From Candidatus Methanorbis basalitermitum (lineage in GTDB: Archaea; Halobacteriota; Methanomicrobia; Methanomicrobiales; Methanocorpusculaceae), in assembly GCA_031287415.1 (NCBI GenBank), contig JAITSY010000009.1, forward strand, positions 1-39,445: a stretch of DNA of 39,445 bases. Direction: 5' to 3'. A program made the translations under genes and the position numbers. How positions within the stretch are numbered: position 1 is the stretch's first letter; each line of letters opens with the position of its first letter. The notes beneath the pieces were generated by a model. It was given only the letters and a program-made list of their open reading frames with translations, was not told the origin of the DNA and ran no database searches. This document shows positions 1 to 8,174 of the stretch, piece by piece.

Positions 1-196
1 AATGGAGAATGTTATACAAAGAATTTGAGGAGTTGTTCCCATCGGAACTATCTGCTATAGAGTACTTCATTAAAATTAGATACCCTGATGGTGTCATCTG
101 TCCGCATTGTGGTGGCCGATAACTGATCTACCGGAGAAAGAATCCGTATGGGCACTGATAAAAAGAGGCATTTATGGGCTGTATCACCATATTTCG
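1..196 (+). pseudogene. IS1595-like transposase, N-terminal remnant
   Basis: Reading from base 3 gives an acidic/aromatic stretch, then YFIKIRYPDGVICPHCGGR and an in-frame stop near base 120. The same frame continues after the stop with LIYRRKNPYGH, two more stops, and KEAFMGC. The R-x-PDG-x-x-CPHCG zinc-ribbon start followed by a YRRK...GH block is the usual beginning of IS1595/ISXO2-type transposases. At least three in-frame stops and the absence of any catalytic domain show it is dead. The true 5' end lies at or before the window edge. The remnant runs directly into the palindrome at 200-257. Confidence 0.6.
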
Positions 197-199
197 GTA

Positions 200-257
200 C
201 GGAATGATACCATAACTAACTAAGATGTATATCTTAGTTAGTTATGGTATCATTCCG
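200..257. repeat. 58-bp perfect palindrome, copy 1
   Basis: Two 27-bp arms, beginning CGGAATGATACCATAACTAA, are exactly complementary around a GTAT centre (227-230). A second copy lies at 21636-21693 and differs only by an A/T swap at 214 matched by the complementary swap at 243, so the pairing is kept. There is no T-tract, so a simple terminator is unlikely. It may be two transposon ends fused head to head, a minimal non-autonomous element, or a cruciform/RNA-hairpin signal. It sits just upstream of the start codon at 273. Confidence 0.9.
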
Positions 258-272
258 AAAATAATTATCGCA

Positions 273-995
273 ATGTACTCAATCTCTACCAACTGCCTGC
301 CCTCCGAGCCGCTTGCAGCAGCTCTTGACAAGCTCGTACCCCATACAGAACACGTTGAGATCATGAGCGACGGCCAACACCTCTTAACCGATACCAGCCT
401 TCTTGAATCCTACAATTTCCATTACAGTATCCATGCACCATCCCGTGGCGTCAACCTCGCATCCGTCCTTGAACCCATCCGCCGAGCCTCCGTAGAAGTA
501 ATCGCCGACACTTTTGCCCTTGCTGCTGAGGTCGATGCACCGGTTGTCATCCACCCTGGATACTTTGCGTGGGAGTACGAGTATGACCTCGCCAAACAGC
601 ACCTCTACACCTCCCTCACCCAAATCTGTGCTGAATCCCTCCAATACGGTGTCACCTACTTCATCGAAAACATGGGCAATTGGGGCTACTTCTTCCTCAA
701 AGAACCCAAGGACATGCCCTTTCTTGGCAGTGCCCCCCTCTGCCTTGATGTCGGCCACGCAAACGAGTGCGACAGCCTCAACCAGTTCCTTTCTTTTCCC
801 TTCGCCCATGTTCATCTTCATGACAACAGCGGCAAATATGGCATCCATGCATCGATAGGCAGAGGAAACATCGACTTTGACGCTGTTATGAAACGCGTCC
901 GCGAAAACAACATTCAGACCCCGGTCATTGAAGTGAAGTCTTTTGACGGGGCCCTTGAAACACTTGCCATCCTCATCAGACGATACGGCGTATAA
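273..995 (+). CDS. Sugar phosphate isomerase/epimerase-like TIM-barrel protein
   Basis: This 240-residue protein resembles the xylose isomerase-like/AP endonuclease 2 TIM-barrel superfamily. Metal-ligand-type motifs appear in the expected order: YSIHAP (about 52-57), VVIHPG (about 91-96), an ENMGNWG block, CLDVGHANE, and HVHLHDNSG followed by IGRGNIDF. The substrate cannot be read from sequence; members act as sugar epimerases or as DNA-repair endonucleases. An upstream ATG at 225 lies inside the palindrome, and its extra 16 residues look non-native. The ATG at 273 gives the usual N-terminus, MYSISTNC, and is preferred. The gene stands alone between eroded regions. Confidence 0.75.
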   Translation: MYSISTNCLPSEPLAAALDKLVPHTEHVEIMSDGQHLLTDTSLLESYNFHYSIHAPSRGVNLASVLEPIRRASVEVIADTFALAAEVDAPVVIHPGYFAWEYEYDLAKQHLYTSLTQICAESLQYGVTYFIENMGNWGYFFLKEPKDMPFLGSAPLCLDVGHANECDSLNQFLSFPFAHVHLHDNSGKYGIHASIGRGNIDFDAVMKRVRENNIQTPVIEVKSFDGALETLAILIRRYGV

Positions 996-1006
996 CGCGG
1001 TACCCC

Positions 1007-1168
1007 ATATGGGAACAGCGGCTCATCATCGCTCTCTGCATCTTGATTTTCATCTATGCAGGGGCTTCTTCGTGTTCAGTGACCAACAGAAAGGGCAGTA
1101 CATCTTCCGTCCCCCTCATCATCAACTGGCTACCAGCAAAGCAATGGAACCTTGCGGGGGCGTTCTGA
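1007..1168 (+). pseudogene. Possible lipoprotein N-terminus remnant
   Basis: An open frame without a normal start codon encodes a basic residue, a hydrophobic stretch (LIIALCILIFIYAGASSC) and then a polar tail, ending at a TGA at 1166. This resembles a signal peptide with a lipobox-type cysteine. The frame is short and coding potential past the stop is uncertain. I see no other gene in 996-1417. It may be the debris of a secreted binding protein, or chance. Confidence 0.25.
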
Positions 1169-1417
1169 GAACAAGCAGAGCTGTGCGACTCGTGGAAGAA
1201 CGGCCAGAGCTGCAAGTTGAAGTGTGGAACTGCGGTCAAATACGAGGCTCTGTAGCTCAAGTGATTTGGGTTTTCGAGCCTCTCCTTCCGCAGAGGACCC
1301 GACAAGGATTTGTGACCCTCTGGAAAAGTCCCCTTACCGCACACAACAATTGGGTCATTTGGGAGAAATTGATCAAAAAATCACGAATGTATCGATTTTA
1401 GTTGTAATATATAAATA

Positions 1418-2337
1418 CTATTTGTCCTGTTCTCCGGCAAACTCAATGCCCATCCTCTTGCATGCGCCGCGGATATCATCCTCAATACCCGTGAGATAGA
1501 GAATACCCGGTAACAGTGTTCGATGGCCCGTGCAGTGTGGCGTCACCTGCGGCACAAGCTCAAGCCCCCATGCCTTGCCTGCGGCACGGACCGTGGCAGA
1601 CTATTTTGTGGTGGGTGGAGATCGGTTTTCGAGCCTTTCTCCTCTTCAGGCTGTCTGCACGCCTCACATCTTCATGGAGTTCAGGTATGCGGACTTCTCT
1701 GCCTTCTTGAGATCAAGGTAGAACGGGCGGGTCTCGGAGAGAGTGATCCCATGCCCTCTGGGAAACAGAGACTGCAGCCAGTCCTGCCGGGCGGCAAGGT
1801 ACCTCGGGAACCGACGCTTGCAACGTCTGCGCCCTACTTGTCTGCCTCAATGACGTCGCCATCGATGGGGGTGATGGCCTCGAGGATAAAGAGCGCATCA
1901 TATTTGCACGCAATCTTTCCAATTTTTTCTGCAGGATTATGGATTGCAGCGGGGGTTTCGTTATGAACAAGAGTCGCAACCTCGGCACCATTTTCCAGAG
2001 CCTCTTTGAATCCCTCATGGTTTAAGGGAGAACCCCATTCAGACTCGATCCGGATGGACTCACCGTGGCCTGCGGATATCTGACCAAACCACTTGCCGAA
2101 CTTTTCATTTACGAGGGGGGCGACCATCTTGGCTTTTGCAAAGGAATCGGGTGCAACCACCTGCCCTGCTGTTCCCGAGCTGGAGAGGACAAGCATGTCA
2201 TTTTTGGTTCTGAACACCGGCTTCAAGCTGCGGATGATGTCTGCGTAACAATCGCCGAACTCGCGGCTCCGATGATTGTTTGCTTGTTTGGTCATGGCAT
2301 TTCTGATGGACTCTGGCATCGGGACCGGTCCCGGCAT
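1418..2337 (-). pseudogene. Class V (PLP) aminotransferase pseudogene
   Basis: The reverse strand reads MPGPVPMPESIRNAM..., MLVLSSSGTAG, and VTLVHNET-like and ITPIDGD-like blocks. These are the hallmarks of the alanine-glyoxylate/serine-pyruvate/aspartate class V aminotransferases. A TAG at 1834-1836 replaces the Trp codon before GAD. The segment that should hold the PLP lysine (GSQKCL in relatives) reads GSRGTL here. The frame then shifts to PAGLAAVSVSQRAWD, shifts again to RPFYLDLKKAEKSA, loses an internal block, and resumes as TVRAAGKAWGLELVPQVTP...GIEDDIRGACKRMGIEFAGEQDK before a stop at 1418. At least three lesions plus loss of the catalytic lysine make this a certain pseudogene. An upstream in-frame ATG at 2421 is a less likely start. 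Confidence 0.85.
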
Positions 2338-2419
2338 CAAGAGAAGCGTTTCCTCGTTTCCTTGTACATGGCTATCGGAACTGCTCGTACATATATGTGA
2401 GGAGACAATACTTCTATTC

Positions 2420-2812
2420 ATGGCAGATGTTGCAGTTATTGCCGGTTCGGCATCAGATCAAGGTATTATCGACAAGGTTACCAAGACTCTCGCGCAGTAT
2501 CAGATCAGCTACGACATGCAGATTCTCTCTGCACACCGCGATGTAGAAAAGCTGGATACCTATGTGAAGGCAAGCGATGCAAGGGTGTTCATCTGCATTG
2601 CCGGTATGTCTGCGGCACTTCCTGGAGTGGTCGCGGCACGTACGGCAAAACCGGTGATAGGTGTTCCTGTTTCGGGAACGATTGGGGGTGGACTTGATTC
2701 TCTGCTCTCTATTGTCCAGATGCCGAAAGGTGTTCCGGTTGCATGCATGGCCGTTGACGGCGGTGAAAACGCTGCCCACATGGCTCATCGAATTCTTGCC
2801 ATACTTATCTAA
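2420..2812 (+). CDS. purE: Phosphoribosylaminoimidazole carboxylase catalytic subunit (N5-CAIR mutase)
   Basis: This 130-residue protein matches PurE, which forms carboxyaminoimidazole ribonucleotide in purine synthesis in the cytoplasm. The phosphate-binding GSASD is at residues 9-13, ILSAHR follows, and then GMSAALPGVVA and a glycine-rich GVPVSGTIGGG loop. The length is near-complete for a PurE core. The ATG at 2420 is chosen because MADVAVIAGSASD is the family N-terminus; further upstream the frame overlaps the dead aminotransferase. Its usual partner purK is not in this window. purM lies about 24 kb away at 26383. Confidence 0.92.
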   Translation: MADVAVIAGSASDQGIIDKVTKTLAQYQISYDMQILSAHRDVEKLDTYVKASDARVFICIAGMSAALPGVVAARTAKPVIGVPVSGTIGGGLDSLLSIVQMPKGVPVACMAVDGGENAAHMAHRILAILI

Positions 2813-2882
2813 ATGTTCCCGCAGGAATTTCCCAATTATCCGCACGGCACATTACACCATTGCAGAGCCGAACCGAGGATAA

Positions 2883-2945
2883 GCTGCAAAGTCAAAGGAT
2901 TTGCAGCCCCGCCTGCTTGCTGCAGGCAGGTGCGGTTCCGTTGCC
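2883..2945 (+). repeat. Family B intergenic hairpin repeat
   Basis: The module starts GCTGCAAAGTCAAAGGATTT, continues with a perfect GCCTGC...GCAGGC hairpin over CTTGCT, and ends with GGTTCCGTTGCC. Related copies lie at 20161-20230, in inverted orientation at 28553-28652, and decayed at 38796-38857. It sits between purE and the gene at 3166. Confidence 0.7.
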
Positions 2946-3001
2946 TTAATCCGAAGATTGGGGGTTTATGGACAGTTTTTTCCATGCCGGCTGTAAGGGT
3001 A

Positions 3002-3008
3002 TTTTTTT
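3002..3008 (+). terminator. T-tract, possible archaeal terminator
   Basis: Seven consecutive T residues on the coding strand lie 190 bases after purE and follow the family B hairpin. Archaeal RNA polymerase terminates at T-tracts. This is an inference from base composition only. Confidence 0.35.
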
Positions 3009-3133
3009 AAAAGTTAGGCATAGTATTTGTCGAGCACCTCATTTTCGACTGCGTTATTGCTATCGTTGATCCGCACGCAGAAATCGCTGCAGCTCCACGG
3101 CAGGTTCATATACAATTGTTCATGTATAGGTAA

Positions 3134-3141
3134 CTTAATAT
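3134..3141 (+). promoter_or_regulatory. Probable TATA box for the gene at 3166 and fen
   Basis: CTTAATAT is centred about 28 bases before the ATG at 3166, the normal archaeal distance to the transcription start, so the message would have almost no leader. It would serve the two-gene unit 3166-4490. Confidence 0.5.
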
Positions 3142-3165
3142 TTCAGCGGTCTCCTTAGTTAAATT

Positions 3166-3486
3166 ATGAATATTCGTTGTAAATGCCTGCCGGAAATTCT
3201 ACTGGTAATTCTCATGGCAGTCTCTGGTCTTCTTGCAATCCGCCAGCTCTGCCAGACTGACATCTTTATTGCTATCGGTATCGAACTGTTGGTTCTCTCT
3301 GTAGGTGCGCTGCTCCTGCGGGCTTCTTTCCATCTCCACCGTCTTGAGGCGCAGAGTGTGAACCGTGAGAGGATTATGCGCGTTGACCTTGAGGATCTCG
3401 GGCGTCAGCTGGTTCAGAAGCAGGATGCGACGTCGCAAAAAGTCGTTGAGATTGTGGAGAGCATTAAAAGCAGAATGTACCGGTAA
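3166..3486 (+). CDS. Small two-helix membrane protein with coiled-coil tail
   Basis: I do not recognise this 106-residue protein as a named family. Residues about 8-26 ([16 protein letters not shown] region) and 32-51 ([18 protein letters not shown] region) are two hydrophobic spans. The remainder is charged and likely helical, with a heptad-like [13 protein letters not shown] stretch facing one side of the membrane. Its stop at 3486 is two bases before the fen start, so the two genes are almost certainly cotranscribed. A link with FEN-1 is suggested only by this pairing; no catalytic motif is visible. Confidence 0.7.
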   Translation: MNIRCKCLPEILLVILMAVSGLLAIRQLCQTDIFIAIGIELLVLSVGALLLRASFHLHRLEAQSVNRERIMRVDLEDLGRQLVQKQDATSQKVVEIVESIKSRMYR

Positions 3487-3488
3487 TT

Positions 3489-4490
3489 ATGGGCGTTGCG
3501 CTGCGGCCACTTCTGGCGGATTATAAAACATCCCTTTCTTGGGATGAGCTTGGCGGTATTGCAGCCATCGATGCATACAATGCCCTGTATCAGTTTTTAA
3601 GCGGGATCCGCCAGCCGGACGGAACACCGCTGATGGATGGTGCAGGAAGGATAACCTCGCATTTAAGCGGCATTTTGTTCCGTACAGCAAATCTGGTGGA
3701 AAAAAACATCACGCCTGTGTATGTCTTCGACGGAAAGCCTCCGGTATTTAAGGAGGCTACTCTTGCTGCCCGATGGGTTGTCCGTGAAAATGCGAAGGAG
3801 TCTTGGGACCGCTCCATAAAAGAGGGAGATGTTGATGCCGCGCGAAAGTATGCGATGGCATCGTCGCGTGTTGATGCTTTTGTGAAAGACTCGTCAAAGG
3901 AGATTCTGACGGCTATGGGGATTCCTTGGATCCAGGCGCCTGAGGAAGGCGAAGCTCAGTCTGCATACATGGCTGTTGCAGGGGATGTTACCTATGCGGT
4001 ATCGCAGGATTACGACTCCCTGCTGTTTGGAACACCAAAACTTCTCCGCAATCTCACAATCTCTGGCAAGCGCCGCATTCATGGAAAGTATGTACTGACG
4101 CATCCGGAACTGTTGGTTCTGGATGAAGTTTTGTCGGGACAGGAGATGACACGGATCGAACTGATTGCCGCCGCCCTTCTGATTGGCACAGACTACAACA
4201 GTGGGGTGAAAGGTGTCGGACCGAAGACCGCGGTGAAGCTTGTCCACGAGGGAAAGTTTGCCGAGCGCATTGTGGAGTCTGAGAATGCCGCGGACCCAGA
4301 GGAGTTGATCCGTTACTTCCTGAACCCACCGGTTGAGAAGAATTACACGATTGTGAAGAGGGCACCGATGCAAGAAAAAGTGTTTGAGATTCTTTGTGAG
4401 GAACATGGATTTTCTGAGGAGAGAGTTTCTGCAGGGCTTGCGCGACTCGGCGCAAAGAAGGGCCAACTGACGCTCGATTCTTGGTTTTAA
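3489..4490 (+). CDS. fen: Flap endonuclease 1
   Basis: This 333-residue structure-specific nuclease removes 5' flaps during Okazaki fragment maturation and base excision repair. Acidic metal-binding residues of the XPG/FEN family are all in place: AIDAYN (D28), VFDGKPP (D81), [18 protein letters not shown] and GTDYN, followed by the helix-hairpin-helix [14 protein letters not shown]. The C-terminus QLTLDSWF is a canonical PCNA-interacting peptide, so it works with the sliding clamp. The length is normal for archaeal FEN-1. It is translated two bases after the membrane protein gene upstream. Confidence 0.97.
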   Translation: MGVALRPLLADYKTSLSWDELGGIAAIDAYNALYQFLSGIRQPDGTPLMDGAGRITSHLSGILFRTANLVEKNITPVYVFDGKPPVFKEATLAARWVVRENAKESWDRSIKEGDVDAARKYAMASSRVDAFVKDSSKEILTAMGIPWIQAPEEGEAQSAYMAVAGDVTYAVSQDYDSLLFGTPKLLRNLTISGKRRIHGKYVLTHPELLVLDEVLSGQEMTRIELIAAALLIGTDYNSGVKGVGPKTAVKLVHEGKFAERIVESENAADPEELIRYFLNPPVEKNYTIVKRAPMQEKVFEILCEEHGFSEERVSAGLARLGAKKGQLTLDSWF

Positions 4491-4496
4491 TTTTTT
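4491..4496 (+). terminator. T-tract directly after fen
   Basis: Six T residues begin immediately after the fen stop codon and are the likely intrinsic archaeal termination signal for the 3166-4490 unit. Only the base run supports this. Confidence 0.45.
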
Positions 4497-4508
4497 GATG
4501 TTGTTCGG

Positions 4509-4694
4509 CAGCCATACAACGCTGCAAGCGGAACGCTTGCAGCTCTGGCAAGATATTTGCCCCGTAGCCGTTTGATGCAGGGAATCCACCACCCTGCAAT
4601 ACACGTGCACACCGCTGACGACGCAGGGCTTAGCCCTGCTTGCTGCTTGCGCAGATGTGCCGGCGGGCGTAACCTCTAATAAGAGGCGTGCAGC
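4509..4694 (+). repeat. Family A mosaic repeat, long copy
   Basis: This is a GC-rich mosaic between the convergent fen and idsA genes. It contains a perfect 10-bp hairpin GCTGCAAGCG-GAA-CGCTTGCAGC (4521-4543), a CTGCAATACACGTG block, a GCAGGGCTTAGCCCTGC hairpin, CTTGCTGCTTGCGCAGATGTG, and ends with ACCTCTAATAAGAGGCGTG then CAGC. The same ordered blocks occur at 21024-21178 and inverted at 27653-27777. Confidence 0.8.
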
Positions 4695-4708
4695 AATTGC
4701 TGGATCGG

Positions 4709-5680
4709 TTAATATCCTCGGGTGATGAAGAAGTCAACCATCTCAAATATCAGCTTTCGTTCCTCTGAATCCGGAACAACCGCCGCAAGACCTGTTTTTG
4801 CATCGGCAATCAGAGTTTCTGACATCCCGCGGACCTTGCCAAGCACTCCCGAGTCTTCCAGCAGCCGAATGGCTTTTGCAATCTCCGCTTTGGACAGATT
4901 CGCCTTGTGGTACTCCGACAGATCCACACCCATCCCGCGTGCCGTGATTACGAGAAGCGTCTGCTTGTTTTTACGAAGATCTGATGCCTGGTCTTTTCCG
5001 GAAACCTCTGAAGACATCATCAGATCAATGATGTCATCCTGAATCTGGAAGGCAACGCCTGTACTCTGGCCGAGCATATAGAAAGCGGAGATTTGTTTGA
5101 TGTTGCCTCCGGCAAGAGCGGCACCGATACCAGCTGCTGCTGCATAAAGAACGCCTGTCTTCTTTCTGACCATCTCAAGGTACTCGTCGATGGTTACATC
5201 GTTCCGCGTCTCAAAGGAAACATCCTCTTGCTGACCTTCACAGACCTCATAACAGGCATGCGCCAGCATCCGCACCGCTTCCCCCTTCGATTCAGGACTT
5301 GCGTTCTTCACCGAACACAGATACTCAAACGCCCTTGCATACAGCACGTCGCCTGCAAGAATTGCCGTCGGTTCATCCCACTGCACATGAACCGTCGGTC
5401 TTCCGCGGCGCAGTGAGTCTCCGTCCATAATATCATCGTGAACCAGCGTGAAAGTATGAGTCCACTCAAGGGCAAGTGCCGCAGAAAAAATATCTGCAGA
5501 CGCTCCTTTGTGTACGGCATCTGCTGCAAGCAGCACCATCGCCGGACGAAGGCGCTTGCCTCCCCCAAGCAGTAGGTGTGCAGATGCTTTCTGCAGTGTC
5601 GTGTCGGTCGCCTTGCTGTACACGTCTGCCTCATGATCAATTCTTGCGGCAACAGCTTTCAGATACTCGAATAACTCCAT
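4709..5680 (-). CDS. idsA: Polyprenyl diphosphate synthase (farnesyl/geranylgeranyl diphosphate synthase)
   Basis: This 323-residue trans-prenyltransferase condenses isopentenyl diphosphate with allylic diphosphates to make C15/C20 precursors of archaeal ether lipids. It carries the GGGKRLRP substrate loop (39-46), the first aspartate-rich motif DDIMD (82-86) followed by RRGRPTVH, and the second motif FQIQDDIID near residue 212. The length is typical. It is the last gene of the leftward isoprenoid cluster, 25 bases after the RNase J gene. Chain length cannot be fixed with certainty from sequence. Confidence 0.94.
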   Translation of the reverse strand: MELFEYLKAVAARIDHEADVYSKATDTTLQKASAHLLLGGGKRLRPAMVLLAADAVHKGASADIFSAALALEWTHTFTLVHDDIMDGDSLRRGRPTVHVQWDEPTAILAGDVLYARAFEYLCSVKNASPESKGEAVRMLAHACYEVCEGQQEDVSFETRNDVTIDEYLEMVRKKTGVLYAAAAGIGAALAGGNIKQISAFYMLGQSTGVAFQIQDDIIDLMMSSEVSGKDQASDLRKNKQTLLVITARGMGVDLSEYHKANLSKAEIAKAIRLLEDSGVLGKVRGMSETLIADAKTGLAAVVPDSEERKLIFEMVDFFITRGY

Positions 5681-5705
5681 AATCTATTCTCTCAGATTTC
5701 GGCAG

Positions 5706-7049
5706 CTATTTCGGAAGAACCAGACGGTCTCCGTTCTGCATGATGTGAAGGTCTTTATTTAATGTGTAACCGAACTCGCGGCCAAGCGTCACGTACCCGC
5801 CCTTCATCTCAAATGGACCGTGAGATGGGACGATATGTTCAGGGTTCAACATCGAAACAAGATCATAATGTTCTTGGTAAAAGGCATGACCGGTGACATG
5901 CAGTCCGTCGAAGATGCGGGCACCCTGGCGCAGTAATAGGCGATCAATCTCCGCACGTTGGGCATAGTTCACGGGATTTGGGATGACGTTTGCGGAAAAC
6001 ATGACCTTGTCCCCTTTTTCGATCTTAAACGGTGTGTCACCATTTGCCATTCGGGAAAGCATAGACCCTGGTTCTCCCTGATGACCGGTGACCACCAGAA
6101 GGAATTTGTCTTTTCCTTCCTTTGACACGCGACGGAGCATATGATCGGTCGTCTTGCGGTTGCCGTAGATGCTTGTTCCCTGAGGGAAGGCAACCTGTTT
6201 CATCATCTCAGCGGTACCGTTGTACCGCTCCATCGATCTGCCGAGAAGGACAGGGATGCGGTCAATCTCGCGGGCACACTCGGTGATGGTTTTGATACGT
6301 GCAATCTGCGACGCGAATGTCGAGACAATGAGCGCGTTCTTGTCGTCCTCGCATCGGGTGATAGCATCCCGGACGCGGAGTCGGGCAACCTGTTCGCTTG
6401 GCGCATAACCACGATCGTCAAGGTTCAGCGACTCAACGATTAGTACCCTCACCCCTTCTTTGCCGATTGTACGTAAGCGTGCAAAATCTGGTGCCTCGCC
6501 GATCACCGGTGTCACATCCAGCTTGAAATCGTTTGCATACACCACGCAACCTGCTGACGTGTGCAGAACCGCTATCACTGAGTCGATGATACTGTGCTGG
6601 ACACGAACGAACTCCAGTGCGATATGTTGTGAGATGGTGTACTTGCTCCCAGCCTTCAGAGCAAATGTTTTGTTCGTTACTGAGAACTTGCGTTCGCCTT
6701 CGATTTGCTGCTTTATTAGCTCGGTTGTGTACGGCGTTGCAATGATCGGGCAGTTGTACCGGTGGGCAAGTTTCTGGATAGCACCGATGTGGTCAAGGTG
6801 GCCGTGCGTACAAACGATCGCCTTCACTGTTCCCTCAACCGAGTTCATCACGGTATCGTCGGGAATTGCCCCAATCTGGATCAGATCCAGCGAGTGCATG
6901 TTCTCCATTTCTACATTGTTGTTTCCTGAGATAGGGTCAAGATACAGACCCATATCAAAGATAACTATCTCCTTGCCGACGCAGATCGCGGTCATGTTCC
7001 TTCCGACCTCGTTGTATCCACCAACGGCGATGACTTCCATGTCAACCAT
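5706..7049 (-). CDS. rnj: Archaeal ribonuclease J
   Basis: This 447-residue metallo-beta-lactamase/beta-CASP nuclease is a 5'-3' exoribonuclease of the RNase J type. HGHLDH (82-87) is the zinc-binding motif 2; IVSTFASQIARI and VTGHQGEPGSMLSRM are beta-CASP motifs; VPSHGPFE supplies a late histidine. The ATG at 7049 is preferred over a TTG at 7061 because a GGAG lies six bases before it. RNase J between fni and idsA is a recurrent arrangement in euryarchaeal isoprenoid clusters, so the RNA nuclease is cotranscribed with lipid genes. Confidence 0.93.
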   Translation of the reverse strand: MVDMEVIAVGGYNEVGRNMTAICVGKEIVIFDMGLYLDPISGNNNVEMENMHSLDLIQIGAIPDDTVMNSVEGTVKAIVCTHGHLDHIGAIQKLAHRYNCPIIATPYTTELIKQQIEGERKFSVTNKTFALKAGSKYTISQHIALEFVRVQHSIIDSVIAVLHTSAGCVVYANDFKLDVTPVIGEAPDFARLRTIGKEGVRVLIVESLNLDDRGYAPSEQVARLRVRDAITRCEDDKNALIVSTFASQIARIKTITECAREIDRIPVLLGRSMERYNGTAEMMKQVAFPQGTSIYGNRKTTDHMLRRVSKEGKDKFLLVVTGHQGEPGSMLSRMANGDTPFKIEKGDKVMFSANVIPNPVNYAQRAEIDRLLLRQGARIFDGLHVTGHAFYQEHYDLVSMLNPEHIVPSHGPFEMKGGYVTLGREFGYTLNKDLHIMQNGDRLVLPK

Positions 7050-7100
7050 ATTTTTCTCCAAAATACATTCAGACCAAAAAGGCAGAAACGTACAGCAACC

Positions 7101-8168
7101 TCAGGTCCTGATTATCTCCCGTAGTGTTCCGGTAATATATGTCCTCGTGGTCCGGAGAGAGGAGATATCCGCAGAACCCGTCAGAAACATTGCCGCACGC
7201 AACTGGTGATGGATCGACTCAATTGTTTTGTCTGTTTCTTCCTCGCCGCATAATGCGGAAGAAAGCAGGGGGAGCGCCATGCCCCCAAGGGTTGCGCCAA
7301 ACGCAATCGCTTTTGCAATGTCAAGACCGGATCGCAACCCACCGCTTGCGATCACGGGTCCTTTCCCGGTTCCAGCTACCTCAGAAACACTCACTGCTGT
7401 TGGAATGCCCCATGTGAGGAGGGATTTCCCAAGGTTTCGAAGTGCTTTATCACCGGGAGCTCCGCGTTCCAAGCACCGGATGCCTTCTATTTTCGCCCAT
7501 GAGGTTCCGCCGACACCTCCTGTGTCAATTGCAGCAACACCGGCATCCCAGAGCCGGGATGCAACCTCCCGAGAGATACCGTTTCCGGTCTCTTTGACGA
7601 TTACCGGGAATTTTACCTCTTGGCATAGCTGTCTGATCGCAGCAAGACAGCCTACTGCAGAGTGATCCCCCTCCGGTTGGACAGCTTCCTGCAGGAAGTT
7701 TAGGTGAATGCATATGGCATCTGCGTCAATCATCTCAACCGCGCGCTCGGCCCCATGCGTACCATACTCTGCAAGCTGGACCGCACCAAGATTTCCACAG
7801 ACAAATGCATGCGGAGCGGTTTCCCGGACGATCGAAAACGAGTCTGCAAGTTTTGGTTTTTCGAGAGCAGCACGCTGGGATCCGACACCGATGCCAAGCC
7901 CGTACTTTTCTGCTGCAGCAGCGAGGATGCGGTTTATCTCTGCCGTGCCCGAGTGACCGCCGGTCATAGCTGCAATGAAGAGCGGAGATCCCAGGCGTTT
8001 TCCGAGAAACTCAACCGAAAGATTAATTTTGTCCATGTCACATTCGGGCAAGGCGCAGTGGACCAGGTGCACATCGTCAAAGAGGGTTGTTCCTGTTTCG
8101 ATGTCTGCCTGGCTGCAGATACGCAGATGATCCATCTTGCGTGATGAGGTAAGTCTCTCTTTTGTCAT
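7101..8168 (-). CDS. fni: Type 2 isopentenyl-diphosphate delta-isomerase
   Basis: This 355-residue FMN- and NADPH-dependent enzyme interconverts isopentenyl and dimethylallyl diphosphate. The N-terminal SSRKMDHLRIC motif, the MTGG loop (FIAAMTGGHSGTAEIN), GVGSQRAAL, HLNFLQEAVQPEGD, VKETGNGIS, DTGGVGGTSWAKIE and the late ASGGLRSGLDIAKAIAFGA are all type 2 signatures. The ATG at 8168 starts six bases after the ipk stop; a TTG two codons earlier is less likely. Type 2 isomerase is the usual archaeal form. Confidence 0.96.
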   Translation of the reverse strand: MTKERLTSSRKMDHLRICSQADIETGTTLFDDVHLVHCALPECDMDKINLSVEFLGKRLGSPLFIAAMTGGHSGTAEINRILAAAAEKYGLGIGVGSQRAALEKPKLADSFSIVRETAPHAFVCGNLGAVQLAEYGTHGAERAVEMIDADAICIHLNFLQEAVQPEGDHSAVGCLAAIRQLCQEVKFPVIVKETGNGISREVASRLWDAGVAAIDTGGVGGTSWAKIEGIRCLERGAPGDKALRNLGKSLLTWGIPTAVSVSEVAGTGKGPVIASGGLRSGLDIAKAIAFGATLGGMALPLLSSALCGEEETDKTIESIHHQLRAAMFLTGSADISSLRTTRTYITGTLREIIRT

Positions 8169-8174
8169 AAGCAA

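Noticed and set aside
384-848. 154-codon open frame on the reverse strand
   Set aside because: It is the antisense shadow of the TIM-barrel gene at 273-995 and has no family motif.
943-1401. 152-codon open frame on the forward strand
   Set aside because: Composition is His/Arg/Pro-rich without motifs, it starts inside the preceding gene, and the neighbouring frame gives a more protein-like signal-peptide fragment.
3894-4610. 238-codon reverse frame over fen
   Set aside because: Cys/Arg-rich antisense of a fully convincing flap endonuclease.
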